Assembly: GCF_014356525.2 (NCBI RefSeq)
Contig: NC_052518.1
Location: 10,133,864-10,197,863 of the forward strand
Source of the DNA: Nilaparvata lugens
Lineage: Eukaryota; Arthropoda; Insecta; Hemiptera; Delphacidae
DNA length: 64,000 bases
Direction: 5' to 3'
This document shows, one piece after another, positions 49,879-62,365 of the stretch (positions are counted from its first letter, which is position 1; every line of letters starts with the position of its first letter). The translations under genes were made by a program, and so were the position numbers. Under the pieces are notes generated by a model that was not told the DNA's origin, did no database searches, and saw nothing but the letters and a program-made list of their open reading frames with translations.

Positions 49879-52624
49879 TTCTATTAGTTATAAGGATGAT
49901 TAAAATATAGCGAGATTTCAAATTTCAATCCATATTATTAGGTAGGATGGTTTTCTTCCGCTCAATAAGGGAATTCAAGAGTATTTTTTACATGAGCAGA
50001 TAACATTCAAGTTTGAAAACTCTAAAAAATACATAATTTAATTATGAATTCAATCTATACAAATTTTAAAATCATCCGTGTTTCTTATAAAATAAATGAA
50101 TCTACTCAATTCAGTGATCAACCATCCATCTATGAAATGCTTCATATGAAAGCATAAAAAGAGATTTTCCTTTAACTAGATCTTCCTTTATTATGATTTT
50201 AATTCTGTTGCTGTAAAATACGAATTATGTTATTAGAACATACTAGCAGAGAGTATCGATATCGTATTTATCGATATTACGATATAAAGATAATTATTAT
50301 TCATCAGGTTTCTGAAAACCATTGATTGATTATGCTATGATACAAGTAAAGGGCAGACAATTTCATTTATATTATCATATATGAACTATATTACTGTATA
50401 TTTCAATCCAATACGCCTTATTCAAGCATAATATATCCAATGAATCACCTCAGAGAATTGCACGAAGGGTGCAGCACCACGAATATAGAGAAGGACTAAC
50501 AAAACAGCGACTCATAACAAATAGTAATATATAGGACAAAACAAAAATCACTGACTGTGAGACAATAATATTATGATTGAACTCATAGGAGATTATCATC
50601 CAATGAATGATAGAATTGCTTCAATGAATATTGGGATGAAGTGCATAATAGAATAGTAAAATAGTAAAGTACACGGAATCAACTAATTAATTAAGAGCAA
50701 CACAAAAATAACTCGGTAACTGATAGAACACAAGAACAGTCGAGGAAAATAATTAACTGGTATTTGAGAAGGTAACTTTCAAAACGTGTTTTACCACAAA
50801 AAATCAAAAAGTGAGTATTTATATTACTATATTAGTAAAAATCAAGAGTAACTCAAGAGCAACTAATAGTAAACGTTAACAGTACGAATAGAAGATAACC
50901 AACTAATGTTTTGATCCAATGCAACAGATGATCGCAGAGCCGGTTTTGTAAGAAAGTTATTTCAGGAAGGAAACCGCTGTTATGGAAATAACATCTACCG
51001 CTCCTGTAACATTCTTATGATGAAAACGAAACTGGTTGTTGTTCTTCATTCAACGCAGCAACGTATTGTATGTGCTTATTTGATTCAAGTTACGAAAGGC
51101 AATAGATCTGGTTCTTCAGAACATAACTGTAACTCCACTTGTCACAACATAAGGTCCACTCCTTAGAACAACACTGTTTTAACACTGAAAACCTCCTAGT
51201 CTCCAATTTTTTTGGAGTTCTGTTACAATTCTACTGGACAATATATTCACGATACCATAGTACTATATCTTATCGTATGATAATATCATATCCAAGTACT
51301 TATCGTATGAATCAATCAATATAACATAATGTGATACCCTGATATAAAGTATATACATAACAGTATAGTATTACAGTATAATCACAGTATGGCTCTTCTC
51401 GCCTCAGTAAAGAAATTCATTCACCGCTCCCAATCAATGTGAAGTTTAGCTAAATCGAAAAAATATCTTGTTATGATTGTGATACCTCTGTATTTCCGCT
51501 TCAGAGCTGCATCTCATCTGTTTCATCTCCGAGAACAACTTGTGAGTCAAGTCTTACACTGAAATTAGCCATGATAAGACAGCTAATCTTATTTTCATGG
51601 TAATTGAAATATATTTTTTTCCATCAAGCCTTGCATTATTTGTGTCTTTCTGCCTGATGGAGTACTGATAGGCTAAATTATCACTCAATCTTTGTATTTT
51701 CCCTATTTTTACCCTTGACAATTGAATTAAAATATAGACCTTGTATATATTTGACCTTGAAATCCTAGTCTTCGTGAATTTTTGGGTTGAAAAACCTCTT
51801 AGTTTTGTACCCTTCTTTGGACTTAGGACCTAAAGTATTCTCAGATATTCAATAGGTTGCCGTTTTTGTGTTATGCCCCAATACTTTGATCCTGATGCTA
51901 GCCACGCCCCCTCAGCCTGTCATGAACGTGCATCACGTGGTTTTCGCGGGAACCGACTTTTGCCTCCGGCTATACCCCGCCAGGAGCATTTCAAATTTTG
52001 AGCATGGACATTTTCAATATTTTAATTTTTCGATAATTCTGAGCAAGCAAATCTACCTCTTGCAATAATTGCAAAGAACTGTAAAATATTTTCGTCTTTT
52101 TTGTCCTGTTACTGTCTTTGTCCTGATAGTTTAAGACCATGAAGAATTATTGCTAGTCGAATTGTGACTAGCCTTCAACATTTTTTGCGTATGGAATTGT
52201 TACAAATCAATGAATTTAGTTGAATTATAAACCATATAGAAAACATAATATTGTACCTAATGAGTAGGAATACTTGGTGGATGCATGTAACGCTAGCTAC
52301 ACACAATTCGATTTTTGTTCGTAGGATTTTCTGCCGTCCTTATAAATCCAATTAGATAAAACTGGTGATGTCAAACAGGACATGATGTTTGTCAAGTTCT
52401 GTAAATCTATTGATTAATACTATTAGATTGAATAGTATTCAAAAGAAGGGTAAAATATCAAACGTTCAAATATCGATGAGTGTGTAACAACTTTACAATA
52501 ATCCATAGAAAAACGCTTTCAATATTTTTGAAGAGGAATAATCACATTTATTTCAAATCATATTGCAAGTGACTATTCTTGATTCATTATACAATTGTCA
52601 ACGTTTTTACCATATTGGAATATT

Positions 52625-52715
52625 TTCAATCATATAATTATAATATATAATTATATCATAAAATTATATCATTAATTATATCATAATTAATCATATAATT
52701 ATAAATTATAATCAG
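52625..52715. repeat. AT-rich degenerate tandem and palindromic tract
   Basis: About 90 bp built of tataattat and atcataatta units just right of the end of copy B homology. Confidence 0.75.
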
Positions 52716-54939
52716 AGTGATTGTTCAGATGTTAAAATTGTTGCCACAGTTGTTTTCACATCAGAACCAACTTCAATAACCGTCGCCTGATGAATATAAC
52801 CAGAGCTGTACTTTCTTCTGGACATATTGAATCAGGAAAACGGCTCTGCGACAATTGGACGAGAAAATGGAAGTGGATGGATTGAGAGATAATAAGAAAG
52901 TGTTGACGAGTTCATTCATAACACCTGAAGCTGGGTGTTCAGACCGAACCGGGCCAAGACTTTCACTATTTCACTGGCATTGCCAAGGACAATATTATTC
53001 GCCTTCACAAAACTGTTCGGTGTATGGGAGTATGAGGAATAGAGGCGTATGAAAAGGAGAGGAATATGAGGTTCAGACGGGTGTGAGGAGGAGGTGAGTA
53101 TGAGGAATATGGGAGTATGAGAAGGAAAGGAATATGAGGTTTAGATGGGTATGAGGAGGAGAGTAGTATATTGCGGAGAAAGGTGGGGGTGTAGCGTAGG
53201 ATATTAACCATATTCATTTTTAACTGTCAGCATCTCTTATGGATAACATCAACACTTTTCATTTATTTCATACTGACAAAATGAAGTAAGTCTCACTACA
53301 GCAAGCCAGCAGCGTAATATAGATACTGTCACTGTCTCTATTCGTTCTCTCTCTATATCTATATTACAGATTTCGAATCTTTCTGTTCAATCACTTACTG
53401 CTAAGATTTCCAGTTCTAAGAAATCCAGATTTCCAGAAAAGATTTCCAGCTCAACCGTAGGAAGTGGATACTTCCTCCTGTCCAAGTTTGGATCATGACC
53501 ATCTTGAAATGTAAGATACAACTCGTTCGTTAGTTACTTGGTTACATATTCAAGTTATAAATTGACAAAATTGATGAGCTTTGGTGTGGAATAATACAAT
53601 TTTGTCATTTTGAATTGATTGACTCTTCATTTCTTCCTTTATTTATTTTTCATCCTTTCTTCTTCAAACTCTTATTTTCGGATTTTGCCGTTCCTTTGTA
53701 CTCCCATAAATCGTGGGCGTACAAGGAAAATAGCCTACACTAACCCCATTTTTTCCAAACATTGATATTTTATTAGTTTCTAATTTATTCTATAAACGAT
53801 GAATGTTGATAATATTGATTATCAAACAAATAAAGAATATTTAATTTCTTGCAGTATGAAATTATTTTGTGAAAAATCACTAGAAGGAAATTATGATTGA
53901 TGTTACAAGTGGTGATTGAGTGGAATATTTCTAATTAATTTGAGCCATCTAAATTCAAAATTTAAAGTTTCTATGTTTATTTTTGTTTAAAATTTCATAG
54001 AAATCGTACACGTAAAATTCTAACCCTATTTTGGACTGTTTCATCACCTATAAATTTGGAAGAAAAATAGCACAAGGGCTACCTTATTATTTTATCTACA
54101 AATGTTATAATTATATAACATCAGTTTTATTTGTATCGTAAATAAATGAATGAATGTTAGAGATAAGAATTGATTTCCTGAAAAATTTATTTTTATGGAC
54201 TTACTGGATTTTACTTGTATGCTCACGATTAAGTACATTATTATTAAGTACATTTGATTATTGTGACACTGAACCATTTTATTTGGGTACTCTGTGATGA
54301 ATTTCTTAATGATAATTCCTAATAATAAAGATTTGAATTTATGCATCCTATTTGGGTCAATACGAGCAAATTATAGGCATATTTTAGTCAATTATAGGCG
54401 TATTTTTCTCCAAAATTTTTAAACGAAATCTCTACAAAAAGATCTTTGATGATTTCAAAAGAAGTTTCAACATGATAAATCAGTTTTTAACAACGATTTT
54501 GAGAGCATACACTACATCCTATCATAGAATAACAAATGGTATATTCCCTACATGATCTTGCTATGCAGCAAGTTTAAATCAGTTCAAAAATTGAATCATT
54601 AGAGATGAAAGTCGATATTATTTTCTGAACAATAGCTTGCACAAGTGATTTTGTCTTCATCAGAAGCAAATATGCTTCAGCACTCCTCTTTATCTGCAAT
54701 GAATTCAGGTGTGATTTATCAATACTTTTGCCCTATGCCTTTTTGCGGTGAATATAACTCCTCCTTCAATATAATTATATTTTTCATAATGAGACTCATA
54801 CAGGCATCTCACTAGTGCGTACTCAATCATACACTGTATCAAGAATCTACCGAGATACTCTGAATTTTTGTGTGGGGACGTACTTAATAAATACAAGTGA
54901 ATTATTTAAGGTTAAGAAATCAAACTAACTGAATCTCTC
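52716..54939. other. No gene recognised
   Basis: Apart from the purine-rich minisatellite, nothing supported. The stretch 52800-53000 has somewhat higher GC but no recognisable protein. Confidence 0.45.
53021..53190 (+). repeat. Purine-rich minisatellite
   Basis: Two units of about 75-86 bp beginning tatgggagtatgagga (53023 and 53109), composed of ggaatatgagg and gaggaggag blocks. The plus strand is almost pyrimidine-poor. Confidence 0.8.
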
Positions 54940-55990
54940 TCATTGATTGTCTTGTAGATGATTGAAATCTTAACTCCTATTGTCTGATGTTAAATCTTTT
55001 CTCATTGGTTATCTTGTGAATTGTGATTTCCTCTCCATTTAACTCTAATTGTATGTTGTCATGACAACCAAGTTAGTCCTCATTGGTTAGCTTGTGATAA
55101 GTTGAATAATTCTTCTATACTCATGTTCAATGATCTGTTTTTATGAAACCAAAATTCTTTCATACTCAAATTTGTGGCGAATCATATGCCACCGCCACCT
55201 GTGATGTTTTCAACTAGCATAGTTTGTTTATCACTTGTAACAGTTTTATTTCCATATTTATCCAGAGTTCGATTTTGTGATTCCAAACATTAAAATTATT
55301 TCATCATTCATTTAGTTCCATTTAATAAATTTCAACATAGGAAATCATCAAATTAAATTCCTATATTGGTGACCAGTATCAACAATGATCAGTTGTTATG
55401 AAACCAAAATCACTCCTCTTTCATTGGATGACTCATGATGGATTGAATTATTTTTCGCTCCCATTAGTTGTACACATGATAACGGAATTACTGCCATGTC
55501 TTCGGTTAGTTTCTGGTTGGTTGAATTCTGAATTCTCCATTACTCAATTGTTTTTGGCTGTTGTTATGACAACAAAATCGTCGCTCTCTTATTGATTAAT
55601 TTGTGATTTGTGATTTGTCATATTCATGACTATTAAACTCATATAATACGAGTATATCTAATGACAGATCAAGCAATATGAGTCTTATTTTATTTTTGAT
55701 TTGTAATTTATTTTTACTAATTATTGATTTGTTATTAGATAGTTCATGATTCAAATTCTCACTAGCCTATTCATCTCCAATTGCCTGTTGCCATGTTGAC
55801 CAAATCGTTGCTATCTGATTTGTAAGCTTGTGATTGGATGAGTTCTCTCTCACTCAACTCCCATTGGCTGTTGTCAAGATCACAAAATTGCAAGTCTGTA
55901 GTTAGCTAGCTTGTGATTGGCAGAGTTCTCACTTATCTCTGATTGGCTATTTCCATGACAATTATCTCACTGCTCTTTCATTGATTTAAA
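54940..55990. repeat. Degenerate CATTGG-type minisatellite
   Basis: A loosely repeated unit of roughly 70-90 bp has landmarks cattggttagcttgtgatt, gaattctctc.cactcaact and attggctgttgtcatgacaa. Clear copies are near 54953, 55011, 55081, 55428, 55590, 55815 and 55900. Heavily diverged, with no coding sequence seen. Confidence 0.7.
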
Positions 55991-56964
55991 TTAGAGGGTA
56001 GCAATTTGAAAAATGTCTTCATACATACACTATGTCCATTCATTTGCTTTTGATTCCTAACTGAAGTACTCAAAATAGTAGCAGCGTGACTCGTAATTAA
56101 ATGCGAATCAAAATAATTCATAGTTCCCTCCATATGCGTGAATAATTCAGAATTCAAGACAGACAGCTAAAATCACATTGCGGCGCATAAAGAATAGACA
56201 GTGTGTGTGATAAATCCCAAAACACAATAATACATATTTACACAATTATACATTATTGAATTAAATTCATCCATAAATTTATGAATAGTTTTGTTCGAAA
56301 TAATATGTCATTGGATTGTCGAAATAATATGTTTGCCTGGATTGAAAAATGATCATAATGCCTTGTACTGAGTAAAATTTCATCAATACATGACATGACA
56401 AAGTAAAATTCCTGTTATGAAATAAGCACTCTGGGAAGGTGCAATATGGAGAAAAGATAGCATAGGAAGATAAAACTATGCCATATTTTATCTATGTTAT
56501 TAACTATATTAATCACTTTTTCATAAATTGCCGCCAAATAAATCCCTACAACCCCCCCAACACACAATAGTGGCTGTTTCTGATACTTGATCTAGGAACC
56601 GCTGTTCTTACACTGATAAACACTAGTAGCCCCCAAGGCTGGAGAACTCGCTCATAAACTATTTCACTCATTTTGAAATCCGCAATTTTTAATTGAATGC
56701 GAATCGATCGAACTCTACATTTCACTCCAAATAATTGAATAAGACAAGCATAAAATTCAAGACAGACAGCTGAAATGTTTCAGCGTATAAAGAGCAGTGG
56801 AATAAATCCCAAAACACAAACTAGCAGTCAGCTGAATAATAAGTCATTACAATCCTTTTTCATTACAACCCAAACGTACAAACGAATAACGATCGAGGCT
56901 CCAGTAATGAGTAGGACCTCCAGTAACGAGGCTCTACTAATGAGTAGGAACTGACTTCATTCGT

Positions 56965-57645
56965 TCAATATACTAGTAGTTCTGTGAACAGTAGATCTCG
57001 CGTAGTTATAAACTATAGCCTTCTCTCATACTGTCCATCAGAGTAAATCCTGTCCTGTCGGTGTGAAAACGGCTAATGGCTGTTGGGGTTGGTGTATCAA
57101 AAATGCTAACATCAAAAGCTAATCTCCTTCAAGACATACTGGCAACAGGACAGCCCGAGTTCAAAGCAGAGAAAGGTCGAGAGACAATACTATGTTATTT
57201 TAGTTATTAATTGCATGCAATCAAAAGTTCATTTAATAGTGCATAAAAATTGCATTCAATGAGGCATGCAATTAATAGTCCACACAGCAGCTGTTTTTTC
57301 ACCTAGTTACATTGAGATATTGAATTGCATGCGTCATGGCATGCGATTTATAATCCACTCGACAGCTGATTTATGAATAATTCTATAGTCTGATTTTTAT
57401 TCTAATATTGGCGTATGAAGGAGGCTCCTTTTCCTTTTATATTATACTTGAAATTCAAAATTTCCAAAAACCTTGTATATACGTCGACGCGCAATTTAAA
57501 AAGGGACATACCTGTCAAATTTCATGAAAATCTATTGCTGTGTTTCGCCGTAAATGCGCAACATATAAACATTTAAACATATATACATTTAAACATGAAG
57601 AGAAATGCAAAACCGTTGACTAGACCTCATTTCGCTTGGTCAATG
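56965..57645. mobile_element. Third member of the actagtagttctgtgaacag repeat family
   Basis: Starts tactagtagttctgtgaaca and ends near cctcatttcgcttggtc, without the flanking direct repeats of the other copies. It has an additional block (catactggcaacaggacagc) not seen at 15945. A reverse-oriented end of the same family is at about 63505-63535. Confidence 0.7.
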
Positions 57646-58021
57646 GATAAAAACTATTGTTTTGTCTTTTTATGAATATCTAATGAACAATTTTTCTATT
57701 TAAAGTAAGTACAATGAAGCAGAATCAGATGGATCTATGTGAAGGTGGATTGGAAAGATGAAATAGCTACAATAACTATTGAATACTTCCTTCCTCCTTG
57801 GTAGCTTGGCGCCGTTCTATCACTAGGAAAAGAGAAAGAACAAGAACATAATAATTAATGACTTTCGCTAGCGGTAAAAGCCGATTGAAAAGTAAAAGTT
57901 GATTCTCGATTGCCAGTCATCTGTTGAATGAACGTCTCGTGTAGAGTGTTGTTTTATACAATACTTGAGTGACCATGACGTATCACTTAGCTAACTCGGT
58001 TAGTGCATCTCATTTCCAATA

Positions 58022-58660
58022 CTATTTATAACCTATCATCAATAGAAATTTGATTATATCCCGTAACTCACAGTTTGTTCACTTTGGAAGATGCATAACA
58101 GTTGTATTGTCCGTTCGAAAGTAGGAAGATAAATATTGGAAGGTTTATATTTTGTGCTTTTTCAAATATTTATAGCCCATCATCAATAGAAATTTGATTA
58201 TATCCCGTAACTCACAGTTTGTTCACTTTGGAAGATGCATAACCGTTGTATTGTCCGTTCGAAAATAGGAAAATATTGGAAGGTTTATATTTTGTGTTAT
58301 TTCAAATATTTATAGCCCTTATAGCTCATCATCAATAGAAATTTGATTATATCCCGTAACTCACAGTTTGTTCACTCTGGAAGATGCATTACAGTTGTAT
58401 TGTCCGTTCGAAAGTAGGAAGATATAATATAATTGGAAGGTTTTATGCTATTTTAAATTTTAAATATCTATAGCCCATCATAAATGGAAATTTGATTATA
58501 ACCCATAAATTACAGTTTATCCTCATCTACTCTGCTTGGAAAATACATGAATATACATAATCAGTATAACAGTATTGTACGTTTGAGGGTATTCTCTGCT
58601 TGGAAGATGCATGAATAATCACTAAAACAGCTTTGTCCGTTTGAGAATGGGAAGCTGAAA
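58022..58660. repeat. About 145-bp minisatellite
   Basis: The block atcaatagaaatttgattat...ttgtccgttcgaaa recurs at 58038, 58182 and 58331, then in decayed form at 58487 and beyond. Spacings are 144, 149 and 156 bp. Confidence 0.88.
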
Positions 58661-59632
58661 TAAGGAATTATCGTTCATAGGCTATTTTTATTGTCATAAA
58701 AGCATGCTTTATGCTTGAATATATATGTAGATCCTACACATTACAGTATGTCTTATTTACATACACATAGACTAGTATTGCAACTTCTCAACATATCACT
58801 TGTAACTAAATAGAAATTTGAGTTCATGTGTAGAATATCACGATAGGCCTAATAAAATAGGACAGTAATTGTTTACTTTACCCTACTTGTTCGTCATATG
58901 AAACTGCATCAAGGGAGCAACACTCCCGCAGTATATGGCACGTCAAAGTGTATAAAAAAATATATATCTGATAAAAAAATAAATATCTTCATCTTCCAAC
59001 ACAACAGTCAAGAGAACACAACAGATTTCACATAACATACATTAAGCAAAAATTAACCAACAAGGAAGTCTGCCAATCTGTAAGGACACAATACAATAAG
59101 GAATTCCCTGAGTGTTTTTTCGAACTCCGTCAAGCCCTCAGTCAAGTATTTCAAGTATTGAGTCCCAATATCACGTTGATTACTAATCAAGTGCTGAATG
59201 TGTTGATCTCAAATAAATATTTTTGATTGGGATGAAAACTTAGTGGGGAAATAAGACTTAATATGAAATTTGTGGACACTATGTTTTGTGTTGGTGCGTA
59301 ATAATAATATTAACCGATGTCAGATCATCATAGAATTATGTTACTTGTATATTTACCAGCTATAGGATTATAGTACCCTTTGAAATAAATAGAATAAGAA
59401 TACAAATTATAACTTAATAGAATAAGAATTATTAATTTGAAAGTGTACAATAGTTCTATTTTATAAATACAATTCATACATTTTATCAGTGTGCACTTCA
59501 AGTTCGAGCAGTAGTAGAATATATCTGTTATGGAAAATCTTTCAGTTGATGTCTGTAGATAACGAATTTTAGGCTTCGTTCAGGAAAAACAGTGAAATTA
59601 TATATTTGTATTTGAAATTTGAAATTGTAATG

Positions 59633-59945
59633 AGGTGATCAGAGGTACAGTTGGGGTGGGACCATTGGCTAGGAAGATGCAGGAGGCCAGGATGAGGTGG
59701 TTTGGACATGTGCAGAGAGGTGAGAAGGATTATGTGGGACGGAGGGTGTGCAGGATTTGGATCTGGATGGGACGTGATGGCGAGGATGGCCGGGCGAGGT
59801 GGAGTGAGAGAGAGTAGGCTGATTTGCGGGAGAGCGGTTCATGACGCGGTGAGGAGATGGAAAGGATTTTGTGGTTGAGACGGTTGAAGGAGGGAAATGC
59901 CGACCCCATGTGATTGGGATAAGGCTTAGCCAAATAAGAAGATGA
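59633..59945 (+). mobile_element. Decayed 3' end of a non-LTR retrotransposon
   Basis: The plus strand reads RGTVGVGPLARKMQEARMRW then FGHVQR and DYVGRRV, the C-terminal end of a LINE polyprotein. After stops and shifts it ends in ccgaccccatgtgattggga, then aaggcttagcc and a gaagatgat tail. Many stop codons. A different family from the RTE-like copy at 4893-5518. GC is clearly above the surroundings. Confidence 0.75.
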
Positions 59946-60377
59946 TAGAAAAATTCATAACATAACATTGTATTCTGATATTGTGATTGAAAGTTGTTTA
60001 TTGATAAAGGTTAAATAGGAAGAAATTTGGAAGAATCATCCAACAGGATCTCAATTCGTTAACCGACAAACAATTTTTTGAAAAAGGATGCTGGCCTTTA
60101 ATCATTAAAAATCATAAATAATGTTTCATTATAAAAATGTTTAAGATAGTGTACCATCAGGGGTCTATTTCACTCAGCAATCATGGTTACTGACAACTAT
60201 TCTAATAACAAGTTTCCAGCTACAGACGTTTCGCAAAGAAAATGGCTAACAAGTTCACAAGTGTACAAGCTCACAAGTGTTCCCAGACCTCAGTGCTACC
60301 ATAAGTAGCCGCATCAGATTATCAATAATCTACGTGGCACTGGAATAGATGAAGTTGGAATATAAAAAATGCAACAA

Positions 60378-60590
60378 TTATTATTTAATGAAAATCCTAA
60401 ATAAATGCTGCAAATCACCCCGAAGACTTCTGCTGCTGCAGACATTGACATCAGGGTTAACAGCTAGATGGAAATTCGATGAGAACTACTATCCAAAAAA
60501 TTAGTTGCCAGCCCGGGAATCGAACCCGGTACCTCCCAATTGCTAGTCAGGAATGCTTACCCTTACACCAAACTGACAATCTCTAGATAG
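60378..60590 (-). mobile_element. tRNA-derived SINE with recognisable tRNA head
   Basis: On the minus strand it begins with a tRNA-like head (about 60507-60578). It has an A-box-like tggtgtaaggg, a perfect B-box GGTTCGATTCC in a CCGGG/CCCGG arm, and an acceptor-like pair TGTCAGT/GCTGGCA. The anticodon loop is enlarged (11 nt between TTCCT and GGGAG), so it is not a functional tRNA gene. The body follows with atctagctgttaaccctg, cttcggggtgatttgcagc and an AT-rich tail. It is the best-preserved member of the family in the window. Confidence 0.82.
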
Positions 60591-60631
60591 CAGCGCTCAT
60601 TTTATACGAAACCATAGCGGCCAACTAGTTA

Positions 60632-60771
60632 CAGATGGAATTGAATAGAGAATGCATTTATTCAAATGCTAATTATGGGTGATTTGCAGCATTTATTTAG
60701 GATTTTCGTTAAATAATAATTATATATTAATTGGCATTTGAATAAATGCATTCTCTATTTAATTCCATCTG
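60632..60771. repeat. Hairpin enclosing a SINE 3' end
   Basis: The arms cagatggaattgaatagaga/tgcatttattcaaatgc and their complement (gcatttgaataaatgca... ccatctg) enclose a plus-strand SINE tail (tgggtgatttgcagcattta). About 140 bp, lying 40 bp from the SINE at 60378-60590. Confidence 0.75.
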
Positions 60772-60833
60772 AAAAATGCAACATGTTTTCAGCTTCACTT
60801 TCGTTGTGCGCGTCACCTATGACCATCAATTAC

Positions 60834-60955
60834 CCAGCCAGTGATACCATGAGTTGCATTTTGGTTGAAAAGAAATGGGATTGTTAAGTTAGATGGCCCA
60901 ATAGAATTTTCAACAACTCCTCTATTTTCAATGGTGTCATATGGAAACGTTCATT
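60834..60955 (-). other. Possible diverged linker-exon remnant
   Basis: A short open frame on the minus strand reads NSIGPSNLTIPFLFNQNA, resembling the linker exon's PSMGPRSPRL and TIQASLFNQNG. It lies downstream of the diverged microexon in the order expected for a paralogous gene, separated from it by the about 0.9-kb repeat at 60965-61867. No acceptor giving a phase-1 start was found and the match is short, so this is weak and may be chance. Confidence 0.25.
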
Positions 60956-60964
60956 AAATTCAAA

Positions 60965-61633
60965 AATCTGGTGTGGTGCACTCACACAACTTTCCTTGCC
61001 GTTATGAAAATTGATCACCTGACGCTAGTGTTCCCGCGCTTCTCAAGTCTACTATTCAAAGATTTGAGCCAGCTGGTGACAGGGCAATAACGCTGGAGAC
61101 ACACGAGGTCTGCTATCTCTTCATAGTGAATCATTTAATAGAATCAACAATTGCCAACAGTTTGCAATAATTCGATAATCACATTTTCGCGAATTTCGAG
61201 CTTATTTTTAATTTTATGTGAAAATGTTACTGAACATTAATTGTAGAGATTCTCATGCTCAATCTTTTCCACTCAAAAGTTATTGTTTAAATTGTATATG
61301 AAGCCTGATAAATGAGAATCTAAAATCAAATTTTGCATAGATGGGGCGGAGCTCCTGAAATTTTTACAGATATGGGACTTGTGGCAGTTGATAGAGCTTA
61401 TCGATGACTATTCTAGGTATAACTTTAATCAAAATCGTTGAAGCCATTTTCGAGAAAATCGCGAAAAAACCTGTTTTTGACAACATTTACGCCATTTTAG
61501 CCGCCATCTTGAATCGCATTTGATCGAAATTATTCGTGTCGGATCCTTATAGTGTAAGGACCTTAAGTTCCAAATTTCAAGTCATTCCGTTAATTGGGAG
61601 ATGAGATATCGTGTACACAGACGCACATATACT

Positions 61634-61719
<86 letters not shown>

Positions 61720-61867
61720 ACACACACACACACAGACCAATACCCAAAAACCACTTTTTTGGACTCAGGGGACCTTGAAACGTATAGAAATTTAGAAATT
61801 GGGGTACCTTAATTTTTTTCGGAAAGCAATACTTTCCTTACCTATGGTAATAGGGCAAGGAAAGTAA
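60965..61867. mobile_element. About 0.9-kb dispersed repeat carrying a CA microsatellite
   Basis: The ends show short inverted similarity: acaactttccttgcc at 60987-61000 and ggcaaggaaagt at 61854-61865. A part of the same family (ccttgccctattaccatagg, aaagtattgctttcc) is inside the piggyBac-like elements at 6118, 35115 and 36606. It has no ORF of note. From memory this family is very abundant in planthopper DNA. The left boundary is uncertain. Confidence 0.65.
61637..61733. repeat. (CA)n microsatellite
   Basis: About 97 bp of nearly pure CA, interrupted once by CCA near 61718. It is part of the dispersed repeat at 60965-61867. Confidence 0.97.
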
Positions 61868-61916
61868 AAACTGATTGAGAGTTGAAATTAGTTTTCTCTG
61901 AACAATCTTCTCTTAC

Positions 61917-61946
61917 CAACTAACATCACTGGGTCATTCTCATCTT
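61917..61946 (-). CDS. Diverged copy of the 30-nt microexon
   Basis: The minus strand reads tttcttgctcag, then exactly 30 nt, then GTAAGAG. In the phase used at 33393 it gives EDENDPVMLV against EIENEPVVLV in copies A and B. Six of 30 bases differ and no stop is introduced. The flanking 450 bp (61890-62335) resembles 3770-4240 at perhaps 70% (judged by eye), including tggaaattt and ctggattag blocks. This points to an older paralogue, or to a dispersed repeat that carries the exon. Whether it is spliced is unknown. Confidence 0.45.
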
Positions 61947-62365
61947 CTGAGCAAGAAACTCATGCTGGATTATTCTTTAATCTATTTGGTAGACACACTC
62001 CACTAATACACGTAAATTGATATTATTTAATTCCCTACAAGCTACAACCGATATAATCTCAATGACATTAAAAATAACTTTTAAACGTTGAAGAGCATAT
62101 TTATTAACACTCGTGACTCATTTGCTTGGGTCTCTTTATAAGCGGAAATTTCTTGGTTACTGACAAGTGATTTTTATAAGTTTTGTATGTTACCATGCCA
62201 GCGTTCGTGAAACGCTTGCGGACTTGTTAAAATGCACTTGTCAAGACAATTTCACAAGGGTGCTTTCGCTTGTGAATAGCTGGATTAGCAATTTTTCGTA
62301 TAACCATGGTTGATAAAAAGACTTGTTGCTTTGTGAAATATGCCTCAGATGATTGAATTTCTGAG

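Larger units (their letters stand above)
29301..52559. repeat. Large duplicated segment, copy B
   Basis: Same order and orientation as 1-20410. It is about 2.85 kb longer because of three tandem duplications found only here (85 bp at 32844, 1487 bp at 33799, 1754 bp at 38452) and because it keeps 203 bp that copy A lost. It lacks the RTE insertion. Copy B carries the intact reading frame of the His-rich exon and is continuous on its left with 20511-29300, which holds the next exon of the same gene. Confidence 0.93.

Noticed and set aside
60507..60578. Functional tRNA gene
   Set aside because: The A and B boxes are present, but the anticodon loop is 11 nt and the sequence runs directly into a SINE body, so it is a SINE head.
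61601..61812. Thr-His repeat proteins across the CA tract
   Set aside because: These are simply translations of the (CA)n microsatellite.
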